Notes: generated by a model from the sequence alone, not told the origin. Positions 11,201-21,854 are shown, numbered from the stretch's first letter. The stretch: DNA of 64,000 nt from Typhlomys cinereus (GCA_023101885.1 JALPQD010000088.1:2515501-2579500); one strand, 5' to 3'. Numbers and translations: made by a program.

Positions 11201-12088
11201 AGGATAGGGAACTCCCTCGAGCTGATTGGGCTAGGCCAACACTTCCTAAACAGACATCCAATGGCACAGTCACTGCTACCAACTCTCAACAGTTGGGATC
11301 TTGTGAAATTAAAGAGCTTCTGTTCAGATAAAGAGATTGTCACACGAGCTCAAAGGCAACCCACAGAATGGGAGAAAATCTTCACTAACCACATATCTGA
11401 CAGAGCTCTACTGTCCAGAGTGCACAAAGAACTTAGAAAACTAAACTCCAAGGAAAACACTGGCCCAATTAAAAAATGGGCCCTGGAACTTCAAAGAAAC
11501 TTTACCAGGGATGAAATTAAAATGTCTAACAATTATCTTTAAAAATGCTCCACTTCCTTCACCATCAGGGAAATGCAAATCAAAACTTCCCTGAGATATC
11601 ATCTCACCCCGGTCAGGATGGCAAAAATCCACAATACAAACAACGACAAATGCTGGAGAGGATGTGGAGAGAGGGGAACTCTCCTACATTGTTGGTGGGA
11701 ATGCAGGCTCATACAGCCACTCTGGCGAGCTTTCTGGAGATTATTAAAGAAATTAAAGATTGAAATGCCATATGACCCTGCTATCCCACTTTTGGGAATA
11801 ACCCCCCATGCAGCAGAGGTTCGCCTCGATAGCACAAGCTCGACCATGTTCATAGCAGCACTGTTTACAATAGCAAAGTCATGGAATCAACCTAAATGTC
11901 CAACAGTTGACGAGTGGATAAGGAAACTGTGGTACATCTATACAATGGAGTACTACTCAGCCATCAAAAATGATGAATTACTGGAATTTGCTGGGAAATG
12001 GATGTCATTAGAAAGAATTATATTAAGTGAAGTATCCCAAACCCAGAAAATTAAGCACCGTATGTACTCCCTAATAGGTGGCTCCTAG
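8261..12088 (+). pseudogene. LINE-1 ORF2 (endonuclease and reverse transcriptase), 3 nonsense codons
   Basis: One frame of 1276 codons runs from ATG 8261 to the stop ending at 12088, the usual L1 ORF2p size. The endonuclease domain shows E43 (QETH), D145 and N147 (GDFN) and S228-D229-H230 (SDHH), numbered as in human L1. The reverse transcriptase has the SIDAEKAFD motif (Asp at about 601) and FADD at 701-704. A C-X3-C-X7-H-X4-C motif lies at residues 1131-1148. Premature stops are at codon 130 (TAG, 8648), codon 250 (TGA, 9008; copy 2 has Trp) and codon 1094 (TAA, 11540; copy 2 has Lys). A three-base in-frame insertion just after the second stop explains the +1 offset of the FADD numbering. 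The uninterrupted part, 9026-11542, covers the whole reverse transcriptase core. Known role: target-primed reverse transcription at nicked chromosomal DNA. Confidence 0.95.
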
Positions 12089-13080
12089 TACCAAACTCAC
12101 CCAGCCCACATTGAGACACTCAAAAGTAAACCTATGTAACACAGTAATTGCAAGGATTATGAACAAGAGAGATGGGTTAGGAGGGCCACACCAGAAACAA
12201 AGAGAGAGGGGACCATGTTACAGCAGAGAAAATAGGCCTCCATCAAGGTCTGCAAGTAAGTAATGAGAAACCTGGTTAAGTTCACAGACGTTCTTTCCTG
12301 ATCTCACCAGAAGGGGAGGGCATATAGTCTAGCAGATTAAAAAGTAATCATTTTGCAAATGGGTGATGGACCCCTCCCTCAGTGAGGTTTCCTACTCTTA
12401 TTACATCTATCCTTGAATGTGCTATTACAACAAGACTCCAGTTTAACAGCTTTTTGTCTCTGGCCAGTGGGTGACATACAGTGCCCAGCAGAATGGAGTG
12501 AAGGGAATTGCAGGAGCAGCAAAACTGCAAAAGAAAATCAACAAACCACAATCCAGAACTTCAGAGACTCTATATCAATCACATAGAACTAGGACAGCCT
12601 AATCTCTCCCCATCCTGGAGCTCAGGGACATTTGCAGAAGAGGGGGCGGTAAGATTGTAAGAGCAAAAGGATGGGAGGAGCAACGATTTGCAAGATTCTC
12701 AACAATAGTTGGGGCCAAAGCAATCATAATGGGACTGTGCATGCCCTGTGCAATGTCCAGCGCACTGTTGCCCTCATAAAGTCTAGCATCTGTTAAGGGC
12801 ACCGAGACCCCTGGAGGCAAGGGATTGACAGCCATAGTAGTGATCTTATGCTTAAGGGGAACAAGAGAAAGGGCTTATGGAAATGCCACTGGGTCCTTAT
12901 ATGTCATCGGAGAGGAGGACCCAGTGGAGAGTTAGGCGTACACAATAAAGGACTCTCTGGGAATTGGGGGGGAGGCACTGGGGGAAGGGAAGGGGGAGGA
13001 GGGGGTTCGGGGGGAGGGGGGGAGGGAGGGAACTGGTAAAAAATTTTAAAATGTATAATTAAATTTTTAATAAAAAAAAG
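12089..13080 (+). other. L1 copy 1 3' UTR
   Basis: Noncoding tail of the L1. At 12956-13031 it holds a strand-specific run of G blocks (many GGGG-GGGGGG runs) with G-quadruplex potential, a known property of mammalian L1 3' UTRs. AATAAA is at 13069-13074, just before the A-tail. Confidence 0.85.
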
Positions 13081-13129
13081 GAAAAAAAAAAGAAGTTTAA
13101 TAAAATGAATGCATGGGCCTGCAGGAAAG

Positions 13130-13302
13130 CCTAGATGAGATCACTAGCGAACACGGTCCATGGTAGTGGTGCATGCCCATAAGCCAAGCAGTCCGTAGTG
13201 GAGGCAGATGGATGGAAAAGTTAAAGTCATTCTTGGCTACATAGGAAATTCAAGGTGAGCCAAGGCTATATAAAACCATGCCACAATAAAAATATGTAAC
13301 AA
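13130..13302 (+). mobile_element. B1-like SINE, possibly carried as L1 3' transduction
   Basis: 'GTGGTGCATGCCCATAAGCC', 'GGAGGCAGATGGATGG' and 'TTGGCTACATAGGAAATTCAAG' (shortened) are B1 landmarks, followed by an A-rich end at 13286-13307. It lies between the L1 tail and the right copy of the candidate target duplication. Confidence 0.6.
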
Positions 13303-13317
13303 AAAAAGAAAAATCTC
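13303..13317 (+). repeat. Candidate target-site duplication of L1 copy 1 (right)
   Basis: Exact 15-base match to 6719-6733. If real, the insertion spans 6734-13302 and includes about 210 bp of 3'-flanking DNA. Confidence 0.4.
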
Positions 13318-13408
13318 GCTAGTTACTATAACTAGATCTTTGTGTATTGGAATGACTCATTTGCCGAGAAAATTCAGAACATTTATGCACATTTTTAAAA
13401 TAGAAACT

Positions 13409-13688
13409 GACTGAGAAGGTATCTCAGTGGGTAAACAGCTTGCTGTACAGACATGATGACCCAAGTTCTAATCCCCAGCACCTATGGAAAGAGTTGGGGT
13501 ATATTGGCAAGTGTCCATATAATCTCAGTCCTAGGAGGCAGAGAATAAAGATGCCAGTGCTTGCTGGTCAGTCAGCCTAGACAATTGGTGAACTCTGGGT
13601 TCAGTGGTGAACCCTGTTTCAAAGAAACCAGGTGAGGAGTGATAGAGAAAAACACGTGATGTCGACCTCTCTAAACTGCACATGCAGG

Positions 13689-13719
<31 letters not shown>

Positions 13720-13740
13720 ACACACACACACACACTGACC
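13409..13740 (+). mobile_element. B4-like SINE with CA tail
   Basis: Head 'ACTGAGAAGGTATCTCAGTG', then 'CAGCTTGCTGTACAG', 'TCTAATCCCCAGCACC', 'AATCTCAGTCCTAGGAGGC' and a CA tract at 13688-13737. Confidence 0.7.
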
Positions 13741-14577
13741 TGAATACATGATACCCATATACTGCAAATATAAAGAAACACAAATATGTGTGTAATGGTA
13801 GCACATATTAGTATTCTGTCTTTTCATTCATTAAAATAAAAATACATGGACTAGAAAGACACACTGAACTGACCATGAGGAATGTCTCTCAGCAAGAAGA
13901 ACAGGATTAGCGATCCATTCAAAGGCTTCCACTTGAAAGACTGGATGTAAAAAGATATTTGTCAATTTCACATCTATTAATTTTTACAGTGGGTACATGG
14001 GTATTTAATAATAATATTCACCATGATTTTTTTCCAGGTTAACTTTTTTTTTGCGAAATTAAAAAAAAATACTTGCTTGATATCTGGTGTCTCAAAACAT
14101 TACAAGGGTAATAAAACAGCTATAAAGCAAGTAGTGACAAAGATAATAAAAGCAACATAAAACAGCAGAAGAAGAAATATGAGTCAGCTGTGATTTCTGT
14201 AATTACACTGATTGAATTTTGTGGTTATTTAGGGAAAGGAGGTTCCCTCCTCACATACAAAAGTGTTGCAAAAGAGCAGCTTGAGTTTTCAGGGGCACCT
14301 TGCTTTTGATAGGTATGTCTTTTAAAGGGCTTTGGGGAACAACCTTTCCAAGACTCATTCCAATGCCTAAAACTTTCAATCAAACTGCACACGAGCAGAA
14401 CCATCCAAACTTCAAAAGTTTCCTACCCTGCCACTTCCAGCATACACTGGTTCTCCTTGCTAATGCCTTCCTCAGGCAGGAAGAAGCATGCTTGGGAGAG
14501 TCTAAATATGAGACACTGTGATATGCTGCTGAGATGTCAGAGCATATCTGATATACAAGTGGCACATGCCATGCATC
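13741..14577. other. Unique noncoding DNA
   Basis: No recognised repeat or convincing gene. Confidence 0.45.
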
Positions 14578-14860
14578 ATTTTTTATTGTGTGTATATATG
14601 TACAGGTATGTGTCTATATGTATCTGTATCTGTCTTTGTGTATTAGAAGGAGGCAAGGGTGACTTTGGGAACCATCATGGATTGTTCTCCCTCCTTTTTT
14701 GTTGTGCTCTGGGCTTTCTCACACTCTGCTTTCAAGGGTAGGAAGTAGAGGCCACCACCATTTCTTGCCTATGTTTTTAAGTAGGATCTGGGATCTGAAC
14801 TCAGATCCTTCTATTTTCAAGGCAAGAGTCTTAAACCCTGAGCCATCTCTCCAACCCAAC
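14578..14860 (-). mobile_element. Family A SINE, minus strand
   Basis: Minus-strand copy ending in the reverse-complemented head 'GAGCCATCTCTCCAACCC' at 14841-14860. It keeps the family body and a TG-rich, decayed tail at its left end. Confidence 0.75.
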
Positions 14861-14870
14861 ACATGCATCA

Positions 14871-15215
14871 TTTAAAGTAAATTTCTTGTTGCTGGGACAA
14901 AACGGCAACCTAAACGAAGGAACATTTACTTGGCTCATGGTTCAGAGCATGCAGTTCATCATGGCAACCTAAGGTGTAGTCACTGAAGTGGTTTATACAT
15001 CATGTTGGGAACTTGTTCCTCCTATCTCAATTCACCATCAGGGCAGAGCTATTATCCTCAACCCCCACCTCGATGACTTTTCATTGGCCAGTTAAATCTG
15101 ATAGCCACAAGCTTGCACAGTCTCCTACAGCGCCAAAAGCAGAGACCAAGTGTCCAATGCATGAGCTCCTGGAAGACATTTCACATTCAGACCACATCAC
15201 TTGGAATCTCACAGG
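14871..15215 (+). repeat. Interspersed repeat U1
   Basis: 'TTGCTGGGACAAAACGGCAACC', 'GGAACATTTACTTGGCTCATGG', 'CAGTTCATCATGG' and, at the far end, 'CCAAGTGTCCAATGCATGAG' with 'GGAAGACATTTCACATTC' match the order in 46122-46485. The pattern resembles a rodent medium-copy repeat that I recall from mouse but cannot name with certainty. Confidence 0.55.
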
Positions 15216-15838
15216 TTATGAGGCCAGTTTTCACCTGGCATTACAGGGGACAAAAATGGGTGTTTGTGAGATGAAGACCTACAGTCCGAGTGGTGTCTAG
15301 CATCAAGTCTCTAGCCCAGAAACACAACAAAAGTAGCTCCTCACTCTCCTTATAGTAACCCAAAAAAGTGTACTGTAGGTATGAGCAAAATAAACTGTTT
15401 GAGAGGAAGGAGGGAAGTTATTTCTGCCTTCAGTGTTTTAACCCCTGAGCCATGAGAAGGCACATTGCCTTTAGGAGGCTGACAGCAGGATTTCTACAGC
15501 TCTTGATCACTGTGGACATTCAATATGAATGAAGCAACTGGTGTAATGTGAACAGGAAGGTGGGTTGTGCCCCAGCTCCAAATCCTTAGGCCTCATAGCT
15601 TACTTCTAGCCAGGCCCCAGGCTTAAATTCACTAGCATTCCTCTCAGCCCCTGCTATGAATCCAAGGTTTCACCTCCACATCTGCCCATAGTCATGAAAC
15701 TGCAAAAGACAGGAGGTGGTTAGAACTCACCTTCAACATGCCCAAGCCCAGAGTATCTCTTGCATACTCGGCTCACTCTCCTGTTTTGATGCCACAGAGT
15801 CTTCATTGCCTCTAGTGAGAAATATTTAAAAATGATCT
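15216..15838. other. Unique noncoding DNA
   Basis: No repeat or gene recognised. Confidence 0.4.
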
Positions 15839-16069
15839 TCAGAGCTAGTGAGATGGCTCAGTGATTTAAGCCTTTGTCTCCAAAGCAAAGGGATCTGGGT
15901 TCAAATTTGTAATTTCCCAAAGCCAGACTAGCCCTAATGGCTGGTCCAGGTTCAATTAGAGACTCAGGCTCAGCGCAATAGTGTGGAAGCAGTTAAGGAT
16001 GAGTCCCAATATCATATCACTTTTGAGCTATATAGGAACACACTCATGTACTCGTGTATATACGCCATC

Positions 16070-16113
<44 letters not shown>

Positions 16114-16150
16114 CCATCTACATTCAAACACACATATATACGCCCCATAC
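15839..16150 (+). mobile_element. Family C SINE (tRNA-like head, own body)
   Basis: Head 'AGCTAGTGAGATGGCTCAG' with B-box-like 'GGATCTGGGTTCAAATT', then a body unlike family A: 'CCAGACTAGCCCTAATGGC' and 'GGTTCAATTAGAGACTCAGG'. The tail is (CA)n at about 16070-16112. Related copies are at 21375-21715 and 46078-46800. Confidence 0.65.
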
Positions 16151-17056
16151 ATGTATATATGAAAGAAAAAATAATAATCATCTCCAGAGATTCATCATAC
16201 ACTTAAGCCCTTTCATACAGTTTAAGCCTTTTGAACCCCTAAGACCTCTGAAACATTAGGTCTCCTCCTCCTCCTCCTTACATCCGCCTGTGCATAACTG
16301 TTTCAATCCAGAGAAGGCAAGAGACCCTGTGATTTAATCCTAATTAATGCACATTCCCTAATCAATGCTTGGAGAAATGGACACGGGAGGGGAGATTGGC
16401 GCAGAGCTAGAGGTAGGCAGCTGCAAAGACTGCATTCCTACACGTCCTTGATTTAAGGCTCTACAGAGGCAGCGCGTGCTGGCTGGAACTGCTGTCTTTA
16501 AATGATTCCAGTCATGCTTCCTAAATCTGGGGTTCCAAATACCACCAGAAAGCTTTGCCACTGAGTTTGTCAATTAATTTCTCAAGCCCAAAGGGGATTT
16601 GAAGGAAGATTAAGCCATATGCTACTGACTCGCTCACACTTAACTCCACAATATGTTGTTTAGAAAGTAGCTTTGATGGGTGAAAAAAAACCTTTGAAGT
16701 GCTTTTTTAATACTATTAAAGATTTATTTGCTTCATAATAGTAGAGATTATTTTCCCAAGTGTAATTCAAGTCTAATCTCCCTTAACACCTTAAACCGAA
16801 GTTAAAGTCGGAAACATCTGGGCTTCAGCTAACTGTGCTCAGTACACCTTTGGGAGGATCAGGACATGCAAGCAGATTTCCAAATTGAGGATTCCGGTAC
16901 CTCCCCAACCTTCTGGGAGTTTGGCTAAGGGCAGTGCTGACAGCATTACATGCACGCTTGTCTATTCCACAACTTTCTCCAATCAAGTCCTTTTTTACTA
17001 TTGTTCTGTGATTTATCAATAATCATTTGCTAATCATACTTGATGCTATATATCAC
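16151..17056. other. Unique noncoding DNA
   Basis: Contains a short CTC/CTCCTC run (16261-16279) and, around 16330-16365, 'TTTAATCCTAATTAATGC', a homeodomain-type AT motif. No repeat family recognised; possibly conserved regulatory DNA. Confidence 0.45.
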
Positions 17057-17116
17057 TGTCATGGCTAAATACAGGTATCAATTTGATGGTTAAGGGTTCA
17101 AGCTCTGAGCACATTT
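17057..17116 (+). repeat. Interspersed repeat U2, left part (split)
   Basis: 'ACTGTCATGGCTAAATACAGG', 'TATCAATTTGATGGTTAAGG' and 'GAGCACATTTA' match the start of the intact copies at 37921 and 61166. The element is cut here by a young L1 and resumes at about 17697. Confidence 0.75.
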
Positions 17117-17690
17117 ATTGCAGGAGCAGCAAAACTGCAAAAGAAAATCAACAAACCACAATCCAGAACTTCAGAGACTCTATATCAATCACATAGAACT
17201 AGGACAGCCTAATCTCTCCCTATCCTGGAGCTCAGGGACATTTGCGGAAGAGGGGGCGGTAAGATTGTAAGAGCAAAAGGATGGGAGGAGCAACGATTTG
17301 CAAGATTCTCAACAATAGTTGGGGCCAAAGCAATCATAATGGAACTTTGCATGCCCTGCGCAATGTCCAGCGCACTGTTGCCCTCGTTAAGTCTAGCATC
17401 TGTTAAGGGCACCGAGACCCCTGGAGGCAAGGGATTGACAGCCATAGTAGTGATCTTATGCTTAAGGGGAACAAGAGAAAGGGCTTATGGAAATGCCACT
17501 GGGTCCTTATATGTCATCGGAGAGGAGGACCCAGTGGAGAGTTAGGCGCACACAATAAAGGACTCTCTGGGAATTGGGGGGGAGGCACTGGGGGAAGGGG
17601 AGGGGGAAGAGGGGGGAGGGAGGGAACTGGTAAAAAATTTTAAAATGTATAATTAAATTTTTAATAAAAAAAAATGACAATACAAAAAAA
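17117..17690 (+). mobile_element. Young 5'-truncated LINE-1 inserted in repeat U2
   Basis: Covers only the last 575 bp of the L1 3' UTR with A-rich tail. Up to the G-rich tract it differs from copy 1 (12507-12965) at about eight positions in some 465 bp by eye. It interrupts repeat U2, which resumes at 17697. I could not find a clear target-site duplication. Confidence 0.9.
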
Positions 17691-17694
17691 AAAA

Positions 17695-18072
17695 GAGAGA
17701 GAATTTAGTAGTTGAGCTAACTAAACTCAGGGCGAATCTGCAGGATTATCTAGTTAATGGGGAAGGCCCAGCTGATGGTAGGCTGGACTGTCCTTGGGTA
17801 GGTGAATAAAATGGAAGGAACTGTTTTGGAAAGTTGGCATCCTTTTGTATACTTGGTCAGGCATGCTGGACTAGCAAATAAGGATTTTCCCTGTCTTGGC
17901 ATTATGTGGATATGGTATGGCCAGTTCCGTTGGCCCTAGTGTTGGTATGGGCTTGTTAAACTAGACAAGGAACTGTAATTAGACTGCTGTAGACCAGAAT
18001 AAAAGCTCCTAGCTCCCCTATAAGCTGCTTGGTTGTGAATTTACTGGCAACAATGCAGGGTAACTGCAACAA
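17695..18072 (+). repeat. Interspersed repeat U2, right part
   Basis: Continues from the left part: 'AGTAGTTGAGCTAA', 'GGGGAAGGCCCAGCTGATGG', 'GTTGGCATCCTTTTGTATAC', 'GTATGGCCAGTTCC' and the terminal 'GGGTAACTGCAACA' align with 37921-38335 and 61166-61575. Confidence 0.75.
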
Positions 18073-18109
18073 TCACCATTCAGTTTTGAATCAATTCCTT
18101 TATTTACTC

Positions 18110-18565
18110 CCTTTTAAATTATACAAAAGTGTTTATTGTGGCATGCCAGTAATTATACATAATGCACTTTGATTATATTTGCCTCCTCTGTATTACTTTC
18201 TCACCCCCTCCCCTTTTCCTTCTCCCTTCAGCATCTGTAGCACCTCCCTCTCACTTTCAAACCTTATTTTTCCCTAGAGTCTACATGCAAAATAAAACAC
18301 ACGATTCGTATTTTGAAAAACCTTCATAGCTTCTCTGGTCCCTTCCATTTTCCTGAAAATGGTACAACTTCATTCTTCCTTATGGCTGAATAAAACTCCA
18401 TAGTAAATTTACACTGTATTTTCTCTATTGATTCATCTTTTGGCTGTTTTCTAGGCTGATCTATCACCTGGCAATTCTGAACATGGAAAGAATAAACATG
18501 AGTGCACAGGTGTCTCTATGGTAAGATGACTTTTGGTTCTTTGGGGTATATAGACAGAATCTCAC
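18110..18565 (-). mobile_element. Old LINE-1 fragment, minus strand
   Basis: 'TTCATTCTTCCTTATGGCTG' then 'AATAAAACTCCATAG', 'TGATTCATCTTTTGGCTG' and 'AATAAACATGAGTGCACAGG' are the reverse complement of the ORF2 3' end of old mammalian L1. No open frame. Confidence 0.7.
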
Positions 18566-18836
18566 CAAGTTCTTGATGGGAATTAGTTTCATCAGAGTGC
18601 TGAGCAACAATTAGCATGGAGAAGAACTCTTCCATACTGTGCTGCATGTTGCTCTTGTAGCAAGTAGCAAGATTACAGAACACAGTGCTGGTATAATCCT
18701 CCCATTACCCTTCACCCCACTTTCAAAGCCCATCCCTCCACAATCCAAATCATTTTTAAGTTTCAAAGGCTTGAGAGGGACTGCTGATAAAGTTCCATTA
18801 TCTTTGAGAAATTGTGTCAAAAGAAGAAGAATTGCA

Positions 18837-18945
18837 TTTGTTCTGTAGCCCAAGCAAGACCTTAAATTCATGATCCTCCTGCCTCAGTCTATCAAGCATC
18901 TTAGGCTACAGGTCTCAAACCATGAGGCAAGCCTGGCTTCTCATC
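18837..18945 (-). mobile_element. B1-like SINE, minus strand
   Basis: 'CTGTAGCCCAAGCAAGACC', 'CATGATCCTCCTGCCTCAG' and 'CATGAGGCAAGCCTGGC' are the reversed B1 landmarks. Confidence 0.65.
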
Positions 18946-19109
18946 TTTCAAAATGTAAAGGAGTGAGATGTTCATGATGAAATGCCTAATTTTCATTCTA
19001 TAAACAATAAGATTAGTTATAATGTCCATTGAAGCTAATAATGGACTTTAGTGTAGGAAAAGGAAACAAGTTTTGCACTGGCTGTCTCTCCCAACTGGGC
19101 AATGACTCC

Positions 19110-19345
19110 TTGAATTTTCACAAGGTAGAATTACCCACTTTTTGGTCAGGCTTATCTCTGTAGGAACCTCTGTGTCATCCTTTCTTAAAGTCAAATTCTC
19201 CATCTAATTCTATTCTTTGCTTTCCACATAGTATCTCACTCTAAGAACATAGATCTGTCTGGTCTGTTACCTGGTTGATCCTCATTGCCTAGAGAAAACA
19301 TCTGGAACAAAGCAAACACTCAATAAATGTACTTTAAAGAAAAAA
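19110..19345 (+). repeat. L2-like old repeat
   Basis: The 3' part has 'CTCATTGCCTAGAGAAAACA', 'TGGAACAAAGCAAACACTC' and 'AATAAATGTACTT', the order seen at L2/MIR 3' ends. Strongly diverged. Confidence 0.45.
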
Positions 19346-19429
19346 AATAGAAAGATTCTGGATGACTCTATAGCATCCCTGTGACCAAAAATAAAAGTAT
19401 CATTTTGCGAAATGTTTTTAGCTTGGGAA

Positions 19430-19545
19430 GTTCTACAGCACTATACAGATAAAGAGATGATCCTCATATCCTTGTCACATAAATAAGGAAACCGACAGCA
19501 CATACAAAGACCCATTCCCACTCCAACCCAAGGCACTGATGGAAT
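19430..19545. repeat. MIR-like old SINE fragment
   Basis: 'GATCCTCATATCCTTGTCAC', 'AATAAGGAAACCGACAGCAC' and 'CAAAGACCCATTCCC' recall the MIR core. Low copy identity. Confidence 0.4.
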
Positions 19546-19654
19546 ATTTACTTTTGGTTAGAATCTTTGGGTTCTTACTTCAGTGCCTTCATGAATTTAG
19601 CAGCTAATTTTTAGAGATATTTTGTAATAGTTATAAATTTTATTTAAATAAGCT

Positions 19655-19910
19655 TTAAAAAGTCCATTTGGGGGATTTAGTGTGCAAAATACCTGCAGTG
19701 CAACTAGAGGTTGATCCCAGTACCCATATAAAAAAAAAGGCTCCATGGGGTACGTTTGTCATTCCAGAACTGAGGTGACAGAGGTAGGCTGATTCCTGGA
19801 ACACACTGGCCCGCCCAGCTTAATCGGTGAGCCCCAGATCCCAGTAAGGGACCCTGTTAGATCCTAGGGAATAATACCCAAGATTAAATTGTGACCACCT
19901 CAAGCACATG

Positions 19911-19959
<49 letters not shown>

Positions 19960-19965
19960 ATCATA
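19655..19965 (+). mobile_element. B4-like SINE with (AC)20
   Basis: A degraded head, then 'CCGCCCAGCTTAATCGGTGAG', 'CCCAGTAAGGGACCCTG' and 'ACCACCTCAAGCACATGC' before a CA tract at about 19914-19953. Confidence 0.65.
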
Positions 19966-20893
19966 CTTGCATATCTCAGTGATGACTGCTAATTAGATGA
20001 GATCTTGAAACTTCCAGGCACAGACAATGTCTGCAGACAATACTGTTGTCACAATTCAGAAAGCACTATTGCTTCTAGGGGACAAAGGACTGTGATGTTA
20101 GCACAGAGCCTACAATACAAGAGAGAGCTCCTAAAACAGACTATTGTTGGACTTAAAGTGTCAATTACAGCTGAAGCTGAGAAATCCTAATAACCCCAAA
20201 CTAGTTTCATCAGTTGCCTATCAGCCAGAACTAGCATACCATGATATCCATGGAAGGGTACAACAATTCTTATCTCATTGCCTTAAATCATTTAGTGCAT
20301 TGTTCTAGTTTAAAACAGTGTTATTTAACCAATGTACTTGGCTTACATATATAAAACTCCTTAATTGGCATTTAATTACCACTCGATTCTTTTTCTTGTA
20401 ATTAACTCATTAAATGTCTTACTAAGTAAGAACAACACTAAGCAAAATGAGGTAATTAGCATCCTAATTATCGGTTACTAAAGATTACTACGAATGACTT
20501 ACAAATGGCTAGCGTTTTTTTTACTACTACTGAGAATTTCACTTGTTAACCTTAAGTAATTGACTGAGATTTATACAGCATGATAGAAGTGTGAAGTGTC
20601 TAACAGAGAACTGAGCAGGAAACTTCCATGGGGGAATGAGTGTTTTAGCAAGAGGATTTGGGGATTCTTGACGTCGGCCTCCATCTTGCAGTATAAAGTA
20701 GAGTAGCACCTTAGGAAAATCAGACAGAAAAAGCAGAAGCCCAGAGTTAAGCCCTGATTATTGTGTCCTGGAAGTCTGGCAGGGAAACTCTGACTTAAAC
20801 CATAGATCAGGGATCACAGCCCAATTGTCTTCACAGGCCTGTTATAAGAAGCCCTGTCGCTCCTTTTATCCCTAGGCTAGGGCATCTTCTATC

Positions 20894-20896
<3 letters not shown>
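19966..20896. other. Unique noncoding DNA with TAATTA cluster
   Basis: Non-repetitive. Four exact TAATTA sites lie within 98 bp (20373, 20399, 20453, 20465), with further ATTAA cores around them. No coding frame. Confidence 0.5.
20360..20475. promoter_or_regulatory. Possible homeodomain-site cluster
   Basis: TAATTA at 20373-20378, 20399-20404, 20453-20458 and 20465-20470. TAATTA is the core of many homeodomain sites. AT-rich composition makes some matches expected by chance; the enhancer role is only inferred. Confidence 0.3.

Positions 20897-20939
<43 letters not shown>
20897..20939. repeat. (CA)21 microsatellite
   Basis: Uninterrupted CA dinucleotides, not preceded by an obvious SINE body. 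Confidence 0.9.
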
Positions 20940-20941
<2 letters not shown>

Positions 20942-21374
20942 TTTGTCATAGAGATGCATACATCTATTTATCTTTTCAGTCAGGCATATAACATGCATTG
21001 GTCATAGTAAACATCTACTACGATCTACTTTCAGATGGGCACTGGAGGGAGTCCATTTTAGAGAGTCCATCTTAGACAGTCCACATAGAAAAACACATTT
21101 TTCTATTTCAATTTATCACCGAACTTTGAATATCTGTGATCTTCTAGAAGCTACATTCCCCACTAAAAACAGAATTACTGGGAGGAAATGAAATAATTTG
21201 TGTAGAACACAAGGAATCATTCTCCACTTCACAAATGTTCAAATAGCACTTTGTAGGGGGAGGCAAGAGAGACTTTGGAGTTTTCAGCTTCTCTTAGAAC
21301 ACAGGATGCACAGTGCTGCATGTAGTAGTATAACAGGAGCAAGAACAGGGTGGCAAATACTACGGTTCCTAGAC
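20940..21374. other. Unique noncoding DNA
   Basis: Short near-repeats of 'AGTCCATTTTAGAG' and 'AGTCCATCTTAGAC' occur at about 21051-21082. Otherwise nothing recognised. Confidence 0.4.
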
Positions 21375-21715
21375 CGGAACACAGTCCAGCAGTTAAAGTG
21401 CTTGCCATGCAAGCAAGAGGACCAGAGTTCAAATCCCCAGATTAAAAAGTGGCCATAACCTGCAATTCCAGCCCCAGAAGGCAGAGCCTGGAATCCCCAA
21501 AACAAACTGTCTAGTCACACTAGCTCTAATAGTATGCACTCAGTTTAGTTAGAACCAGCTCAAAACAGTAAGGTAGAAGAGCAATCAAAGCCCTCATATT
21601 GGGCCTTTACATGCATATGTATTCACATAATTATGCACACACATATGCACATATGCCCACCCACATGCAAACATACATACACACATGTATGCACCCCTAT
21701 ACTCATATACATGAG
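21375..21715 (+). mobile_element. Family C SINE
   Basis: 'AGCAGTTAAAGTGCTTGCC', 'GAGTTCAAATCCCCAG', 'CTCTAATAGTATGCACTCAG' and 'AGCAATCAAAGCC' followed by a CA/CATA-rich tail; body order as at 15839-16150, more diverged. Confidence 0.55.
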
Positions 21716-21854
21716 AAAAAAGAAAAAATTAGCTCATCCTTCTGATACGGGCATAGCAAAAGCATCCTAATGGAACACCCTTTTGAGTTGAATTTTGAAG
21801 ACAGCCTCTCAGAGGAAGCATAATACCTTACTTAAACCAAGGTGCCCCCAAATC

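Larger units (their letters stand above)
6734..13085 (+). mobile_element. LINE-1 copy 1, full length (young)
   Basis: A complete L1 of about 6.35 kb in sense orientation: tandem-monomer 5' UTR, ORF1 (7152-8210), a 50-bp spacer, ORF2 (8261-12088), a roughly 1-kb 3' UTR with a G-rich tract, AATAAA at 13069-13074 and an A-rich tail. ORF2 has three stop codons but no frameshift; ORF1 has two frame breaks. Its 3' UTR is about 98% identical by eye to the truncated copy at 17117-17690, so the subfamily was active recently. As it stands it cannot make intact proteins. Confidence 0.95.

Noticed and set aside
9253..11343. Several hydrophobic frames antisense to L1 ORF2
   Set aside because: Shadows of the AT-rich ORF2 coding strand, with no independent signal.
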